Source of the DNA: PALSA-505 sp035308365
GTDB taxonomy: Bacteria > Actinomycetota > Actinomycetes > Streptosporangiales > Streptosporangiaceae
Length of the DNA: 64,000 nucleotides
Direction of reading: 5' to 3'
NCBI GenBank assembly: GCA_035308365.1
Contig: DATGGU010000076.1
Location: forward strand, 62,001-126,000
Positions 56,673 to 64,000 of this stretch are shown here, piece after piece. Each line of letters begins with the position of its first letter. The stretch's first letter is position 1. A model generated the notes under the pieces. That model saw nothing but the letters and a program-made list of their open reading frames with translations. It did no database searches and had not been told where the DNA came from. Position numbers and translations under genes: made by a program.

Positions 56673-57062
56673 ATGGCGAAGCTCAGCACCGCCGACCTGC
56701 TCGACGCGTTCAAGGAAATGACCCTGCTCGAGCTGTCGGAGTTCGTGAAGCAGTTCGAGGAGACGTTTGACGTCAAGGCCGCCGCCCCGGTGGCCGTCGC
56801 CGCGGCGCCCGGCGCCGGCGGCGGCGCGGCCGAGGAAGCCGCCGAGGAACAGGACGAGTTCGACGTCATCCTCGAGGCGGCAGGCGACAAGAAGATCCAG
56901 GTCATCAAGGAGGTCCGCACCCTCACCAGCCTCGGCCTGAAGGAGGCCAAGGACCTGGTCGACGGCGCGCCCAAGACCGTCCTGGAGAAGGTCAACAAGG
57001 AGAGCGCCGAGAAGGCCCGGGCCGCCCTGGAGGGCGCCGGCGCCACGGTCACGGTCAAGTAA
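56673..57062 (+). CDS. rplL: 50S ribosomal protein L7/L12
   Basis: A 129-residue stalk protein: N-terminal dimerisation helices (LSTADLLDAFKEMTLLELSE), an Ala/Gly/Pro hinge (AAPVAVAAAPGAGGGAAEEA) and the C-terminal factor-binding domain (FDVILEAAGDKKIQVIKEVR, LGLKEAKDLVDGAPKTVLE). ACGGAGGAAA precedes ATG 56673. It recruits translational GTPases. The following gap to rpoB is unusually long and repeat-filled. Confidence 0.97.
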   Translation: MAKLSTADLLDAFKEMTLLELSEFVKQFEETFDVKAAAPVAVAAAPGAGGGAAEEAAEEQDEFDVILEAAGDKKIQVIKEVRTLTSLGLKEAKDLVDGAPKTVLEKVNKESAEKARAALEGAGATVTVK

Positions 57063-57148
57063 CAACTCGCGCTATATCAAGATCAAATCGGTGGGCGGCC
57101 CCGGATGCCAGGGCCGCCCACCGCTGGCTTTTCACACTGGGGATCGTC
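57063..57148. other. Start of the rplL-rpoB intergenic gap
   Basis: No gene. GGGCGGCCC (57094-57102) and GGGCCGCCC (57111-57119) around GGATGCCA form a stem that may terminate part of the rplJL transcripts. Confidence 0.45.
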
Positions 57149-57611
57149 CCACCGTCAATGGCAAACTCCAGCCGCCGGGCTGGGAAAGCAGCAGCTCACG
57201 GCCCGGAGCGGCGTGGCCTGTGACGGCGCAGCCCTCACATCGGGGGTTCCGGGGGTGTCCGTCCCACCGCAAGTGGCAAATCTCCAACGGCAAGCCAACG
57301 TCGCCCAAGCACCACCGGCCACAACCAGAGCCGGGTGCCACAACAGAGACCCGGCACCGTGGGAGTCCGGGGGCCGCCACCGCAAGTGGCAAATCTCCAA
57401 TGGCAAGCCAACGTCGCCCAAGCGCCACCGGCCACAGCCAGAGCCGGGTGCGACAACGGAGACCCGGCACCGTGGGGGTCCGGGGGCCGTCCCGCCGCCA
57501 GTGGCAAAACCAACCCGAGCCCCGGTCGTGGGGGTCCGGGGGCCGTCCCGCCGCCAGTGGCAAAACCAACCCCAGCCCCGATCGTGGGGGTCCGGGGGGT
57601 CGTCCCCCCGG
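57149..57611. repeat. Five-unit tandem repeat array between rplL and rpoB
   Basis: Units begin at 57149, 57264, 57377, 57492 and 57548, each with CCACCGCAAGTGGC or a close variant. The first three units are 113-115 bp and the last two are about 56 bp, matching the long unit with its middle deleted. Most units end in a GGTCCGGGGG run, the last in the perfect hairpin CCGGGGGG/CCCCCCGG (57592-57611). No protein is supported in any frame. Confidence 0.75.
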
Positions 57612-57865
57612 ATAAGTACTGCGGGCCCCGGCGAAGCTGGCCGGAGGCCAGCGAGCAGGCTTAGCCGCCCCGGCAAACTTGCTCCGGGGAATACTTTTCC
57701 GCACCCGGAACTTATCCTTATACCCAGCCGGAAGGAACTCACACACCTGGCATGATGTGGCATCTCTCACGCGCGGCGACCAGCGGGACCAGGCCGGTCA
57801 GACTTGACGTTTCGGCGCGCAAGAGCGATGCTGCGGACAACTGTGATTCTCATAGAAGCGTACAG
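57612..57865. other. Intergenic DNA between the repeat array and the rpoB promoter
   Basis: No gene is supported; short open frames here show no ribosome-binding site or coding bias. It contains a relatively AT-rich patch near 57680-57730 (CTTATCCTTATACCC) that may hold another promoter. Confidence 0.4.
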
Positions 57866-57895
57866 TTGACCAGCGGTGTGCCGATCGGCTACACT
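57866..57895 (+). promoter_or_regulatory. Main rpoB promoter
   Basis: TTGACC (57866-57871), an 18-bp spacer and TACACT (57890-57895) match the principal sigma consensus closely. The predicted start near 57902 gives a leader of about 110 nt before rpoB. Confidence 0.75.
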
Positions 57896-58012
57896 GCTAT
57901 TTTGCGCTGCACTCTGACGCCCTCGGCAACCTCGAATCTCCCACGCGGTGTGCCCGCAGGGCGTTTGGCGTGCGTGCGGTGAACGTCCGCCACAAGCTTG
58001 GAAGGACCCCTG

Positions 58013-61000
58013 TTGGCAGCATCGCGCAGCGCCTCAGCTAACGCTCTCGGCCCTCGTCGCGTCTCCTTTGCGCGTATCAGTGAACCACTCGAAGTACCCG
58101 GCCTGCTAGCCCTGCAGACGGAGTCGTTCGACTGGCTGCTCGGCAACGAGCGCTGGAAGGAACGGGTGGACGCCGCCGCTCAGGCAGGCCGCGAAGACGT
58201 GCCCGAACAGTCCGGTCTCGAGGAGATCTTCGAGGAGATCAGCCCGATCGAGGACTTCACGGGCACCATGTCCCTCTCGTTCCGAGATCATAGGTTCGAG
58301 CCGCCCAAGTACTCCGTCGAGGAGTGCAAGGACAAGGACATGACGTTCTCCGCCCCCATGTTCGTCACGGCGGAGTTCATCAACAACAGCACCGGTGAGA
58401 TCAAGAGCCAGACCGTGTTCATGGGCGACTTCCCGCTCATGTCCGCCAAGGGCACCTTCATCATCAACGGGACCGAGCGCGTCGTCGTCTCTCAGCTCGT
58501 CCGCTCGCCTGGCGTCTACTTCGACCGTCAGGTGGACAAGACCTCCGACAAGGACATCTACAGCTGCAAGGTCATCCCGTCCCGGGGTGCCTGGCTGGAG
58601 TTCGAGATCGACAAGCGCGACAGCGTCGGCGTGCGTATCGACCGCAAGCGCAAGCAGAGCGTGACCGTCCTGCTCAAGGCCCTCGGCTGGGACGAGGCAA
58701 GGATTCTCGACCGGTTCGGCGCCTACGAGTCCATGCGGGCCACCCTGGAGAAGGACCACACCAGCGGCCAGGACGACGCGCTGCTCGACATCTACCGCAA
58801 GCTGCGCCCGGGCGAGCCGCCGACCCGCGAGTCCGCGCAGTTGCTGCTCGAGAACCTGTACTTCAACCCGAAGCGGTACGACCTGGCCAAGGTGGGCCGG
58901 TACAAGATCGACAAGAAGCTCGGTCTCAGCCTGCCGATCCGCCAGGGCACCCTCACCGAGGACGACATCGTCGCCACCATCGAGTACCTGGTCCGGCTGC
59001 ACGCCGGCGAGGAGGAGATGAAGACCGGCGACACGGTCATCCCGGTCGAGGTCGACGACATCGACCACTTCGGCAACCGGCGGCTGCGCACCGTCGGCGA
59101 GCTGATCCAGAACCAGGTGCGGCTCGGCCTGGCCCGGATGGAGCGGGTGGTCAGGGAGCGGATGACCACGCAGGACGTCGAGGCCATCACCCCGCAGACG
59201 CTGATCAACATCAGGCCGGTCGTCGCGTCCATCAAGGAGTTCTTCGGCACCAGCCAGCTCTCCCAGTTCATGGACCAGACCAACCCGCTGGCCGGGCTCA
59301 CCCACAAGCGCAGGCTGTCCGCGCTCGGCCCGGGTGGCCTGTCCCGTGAGCGGGCCGGCTTCGAGGTGCGCGACGTACACCCCTCGCACTACGGCCGGAT
59401 GTGCCCGATCGAAACGCCGGAAGGCCCGAACATCGGCCTGATCGGATCGCTGTCCTCCTACGGGCGGGTGAACGCGTTCGGCTTCGTCGAGACCCCGTAC
59501 CGCAAGGTCCGGGCCGGCAAGGTCACCGACCAGATCGACTACCTGACCGCCGACGAGGAAGACCGGCACGTGATCGCCCAGGCGAACACGCCGATCGGCG
59601 CCAACGGGACGTTCGCCGAGAACCGGGTGCTGGTCCGCCGCAAGGGCGGCGAGATCGACTACATCGCGCCTGACGAGGTGGACTACATGGACGTCTCGCC
59701 ACGGCAGATGGTGTCCGTGGCCACGGCCATGATCCCGTTCCTGGAGCACGACGACGCCAACCGCGCGCTGATGGGATCCAACATGCAGCGCCAGTCGGTC
59801 CCGCTGCTGCGCAGCGAGGCGCCGCTGGTCGGCACCGGCATGGAGTACCGTGCCGCCACCGACGCCGGCGACGTCATCGTGGCCGAGAAGGCCGGTGTGG
59901 TGGAGGAAGTCTGCGCCGACTACATCACCCTGCTGCACGACGACGGGACCAGGACCACCACCCAGATCGCCAAGTTCCGGCGGTCCAACCAGGGCACCTG
60001 CTTCAACCAGAAGCCCATCGTGGACGAGGGGCAGCGGATCGAGGTTGGCCAGGTCATCGCCGACGGACCATGCACCGACAACGGTGAGATGGCGCTCGGC
60101 AAGAACCTGCTGGTCGCGTTCATGTCCTGGGAGGGGCACAACTACGAGGACGCGATCATCCTGTCCCAGCGGCTCGTCCAGGGCGACGTGCTGTCCTCGA
60201 TCCACATCGAGGAACACGAAGTCGACGCGCGCGACACCAAGCTGGGCCCGGAGGAGATCACCCGGGACATCCCCAACGTCTCCGAAGAGGTCCTCGCCGA
60301 CCTTGACGAGCGGGGCATTATCCGGATCGGCGCCGAGGTCGTCACCGGCGACATCCTGGTCGGCAAGGTCACTCCCAAGGGCGAGACCGAGCTGACCCCG
60401 GAGGAACGGCTGCTGCGGGCGATCTTCGGCGAGAAGGCCCGCGAGGTCCGCGACACTTCGCTGAAGGTGCCACACGGCGAGGAAGGCAAGGTCATCGGCG
60501 TCCGGGTGTTCACCCGTGAGGACGGCGACGAGCTGCCGCCCGGCGTGAACGAGCTGGTCCGGGTGTACGTGGCCGCCAAGCGCAAGATCACCGACGGTGA
60601 CAAGCTGGCCGGACGGCACGGGAACAAGGGCGTCATCTCCAAGATCCTCCCGGTTGAGGACATGCCGTTCCTCGAGGATGGCACCCCGGTGGACATCGTG
60701 CTCAACCCGCTGGGTGTGCCGAGCCGGATGAACGTCGGGCAGGTGCTCGAAACCCATCTCGGCTGGGTGGCCAAGACCGGCTGGAAGGTCGACGGCGACG
60801 ACGGCGACTGGCAGGACAGGCTGCGCTCCATCGGGGCCGACGCCGCTCCGCCATCCACCCCGGTGGCCACGCCGGTCTTCGACGGCGCAAAGGAGGAGGA
60901 GATCACCGGCCTGCTCGGCAGTGTGCTGCCGAACAGGGACGGCCAGCGCCTGGTCGGCCCGGGTGGCAAGGCCCAGCTTTACGACGGCCGCACCGGCGAG

Positions 61001-61480
61001 CCGTTCAAGGACCCGGTGGCCGTTGGCTACGTCTACATCCTCAAGCTGCTGCACCTGGTGGACGACAAGATCCACGCGCGTTCGACCGGCCCCTACTCCA
61101 TGATCACTCAGCAGCCACTCGGCGGTAAGGCCCAGTTCGGTGGCCAGCGGTTCGGTGAGATGGAGGTCTGGGCGCTCGAGGCCTACGGCGCCGCGTACGC
61201 GCTCCAGGAGCTGCTGACGATCAAGTCCGACGACGTCCTCGGCCGGGTCAAGGTCTACGAGGCGATCGTCAAGGGCGAGAACATCCCCGAGCCTGGCATC
61301 CCTGAGTCCTTCAAGGTGCTGATCAAAGAGATGCAGTCGCTCTGCCTGAACGTCGAGGTGCTGTCCAGCGACGGAGCCGCGATTGAGATGCGCGACACGG
61401 ACGAAGACGTGTTCCGCGCGGCCGAGGAACTCGGCATCGACCTGTCGCGGCGCGAGCCGAGCAGCGTAGAGGAAGTCTGA
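58013..61480 (+). CDS. rpoB: RNA polymerase beta subunit
   Basis: A 1155-residue subunit, normal for actinobacteria. TTG 58013 (LAASRSASANALGPRRVSFA, like the Streptomyces start) has GGAAGGA 6 nt upstream, better than TTG 57998. The fork and rifampicin pocket read GTSQLSQFMDQTNPLAGL then THKRRLSALGPGGLSRERAG, with D421, H431 and S436 at the positions of E. coli D516, H526 and S531, all wild type. The C-terminal KITDGDKLAGRHGNKGVISK and GGKAQFGGQRFGEMEVWALE are intact. It pairs with rpoC, 36 bp downstream. Confidence 0.98.
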   Translation: MAASRSASANALGPRRVSFARISEPLEVPGLLALQTESFDWLLGNERWKERVDAAAQAGREDVPEQSGLEEIFEEISPIEDFTGTMSLSFRDHRFEPPKYSVEECKDKDMTFSAPMFVTAEFINNSTGEIKSQTVFMGDFPLMSAKGTFIINGTERVVVSQLVRSPGVYFDRQVDKTSDKDIYSCKVIPSRGAWLEFEIDKRDSVGVRIDRKRKQSVTVLLKALGWDEARILDRFGAYESMRATLEKDHTSGQDDALLDIYRKLRPGEPPTRESAQLLLENLYFNPKRYDLAKVGRYKIDKKLGLSLPIRQGTLTEDDIVATIEYLVRLHAGEEEMKTGDTVIPVEVDDIDHFGNRRLRTVGELIQNQVRLGLARMERVVRERMTTQDVEAITPQTLINIRPVVASIKEFFGTSQLSQFMDQTNPLAGLTHKRRLSALGPGGLSRERAGFEVRDVHPSHYGRMCPIETPEGPNIGLIGSLSSYGRVNAFGFVETPYRKVRAGKVTDQIDYLTADEEDRHVIAQANTPIGANGTFAENRVLVRRKGGEIDYIAPDEVDYMDVSPRQMVSVATAMIPFLEHDDANRALMGSNMQRQSVPLLRSEAPLVGTGMEYRAATDAGDVIVAEKAGVVEEVCADYITLLHDDGTRTTTQIAKFRRSNQGTCFNQKPIVDEGQRIEVGQVIADGPCTDNGEMALGKNLLVAFMSWEGHNYEDAIILSQRLVQGDVLSSIHIEEHEVDARDTKLGPEEITRDIPNVSEEVLADLDERGIIRIGAEVVTGDILVGKVTPKGETELTPEERLLRAIFGEKAREVRDTSLKVPHGEEGKVIGVRVFTREDGDELPPGVNELVRVYVAAKRKITDGDKLAGRHGNKGVISKILPVEDMPFLEDGTPVDIVLNPLGVPSRMNVGQVLETHLGWVAKTGWKVDGDDGDWQDRLRSIGADAAPPSTPVATPVFDGAKEEEITGLLGSVLPNRDGQRLVGPGGKAQLYDGRTGEPFKDPVAVGYVYILKLLHLVDDKIHARSTGPYSMITQQPLGGKAQFGGQRFGEMEVWALEAYGAAYALQELLTIKSDDVLGRVKVYEAIVKGENIPEPGIPESFKVLIKEMQSLCLNVEVLSSDGAAIEMRDTDEDVFRAAEELGIDLSRREPSSVEEV

Positions 61481-61516
61481 TCTGATCCGCCCGAAAACCC
61501 CAAGGGGATAAACAAA

Positions 61517-64000
<2,484 letters not shown>

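Noticed and set aside
57149..57611. CRISPR array
   Set aside because: The repeats are long (56-115 bp), directly adjacent with no unique spacers, and there are no cas genes.

Overview
The window is 64 kb of high-GC chromosomal DNA from an actinomycete (Actinomycetota). The evidence is the GC-rich third codon positions, frequent GTG and TTG starts, TANNNT -10 boxes sitting only 6-9 nt from start codons (leaderless transcripts), a DtxR/IdeR iron box, a mycothiol-dependent nitroreductase of the Rv2466c type, a TipA-type MerR regulator, ECF sigma factors, menaquinone genes, and the block tRNA-Trp, secE, nusG, rplK, rplA, rplJ, rplL, rpoB, rpoC. I see no phage, plasmid, CRISPR array, intact insertion sequence or large antibiotic cluster. 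The genus cannot be fixed from the sequence alone; a Streptosporangiales-like or related soil lineage is my guess.

Layout. 1-9.5 kb: tail of a MerR-like regulator, a secreted GH16 glucanase with a ricin-type lectin domain, pgi, a DEAH helicase, an ECF41 sigma factor with its own promoter, an exported-type protein lacking its export signal, and an XRE/HEAT regulator. 9.9-16.4 kb: acyl-CoA synthetase, GT87 mannosyltransferase, a BtuF-like protein, two DUF202 membrane proteins, a universal stress protein, a molbindin and an arginase-family protein with changed metal ligands. 16.5-27.2 kb: TipA-like regulator, GNAT, EamA exporter with a divergent CGNR regulator, pirin, a lactonase-like MBL enzyme, a cytochrome P450, a secreted LysM/Rpf-like muralytic enzyme, an iron-box-controlled FTR1 permease and an AlkZ-like protein. 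27.3-28.0 kb is a gene graveyard. 28-38.9 kb: nitroreductase, a large secreted protein, an ECF sigma factor, a PH-domain plus TIM-barrel pair, and two regulator-controlled small operons (methyltransferase/DinB-TPR/ChrA facing AraC; MerR facing a DUF3291-like gene). 38.9-43 kb: SCO1-like lipoprotein with a peroxiredoxin, a broken MBL gene, DUF1697, GNAT and class II aldolase. 43.3-51.6 kb: FAD oxidoreductase, a translationally coupled menG-like/membrane/menJ-like operon, CBS protein, murB, adenosine deaminase and an aspartate-type aminotransferase. 51.8-64 kb: the core translation and transcription block, running off the end inside rpoC.

How it fits together. The right end is core information processing and is close to textbook. 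The rest is metabolism and stress handling in small units, each usually carrying its own regulator. The less ordinary material is in the control and repeat layer: a three-copy dispersed element of about 80-90 bp with terminal inverted repeats (9815, 18262, 42321), a shared GTCGATG/CATCGAC hairpin motif (6656, 55618), twin-hairpin GC repeats between secE and nusG with a relative upstream of rpoB, and a 113/56-bp tandem array filling the unusually long rplL-rpoB gap. Several decayed genes (27376, 27769, 40772) show recent gene loss.
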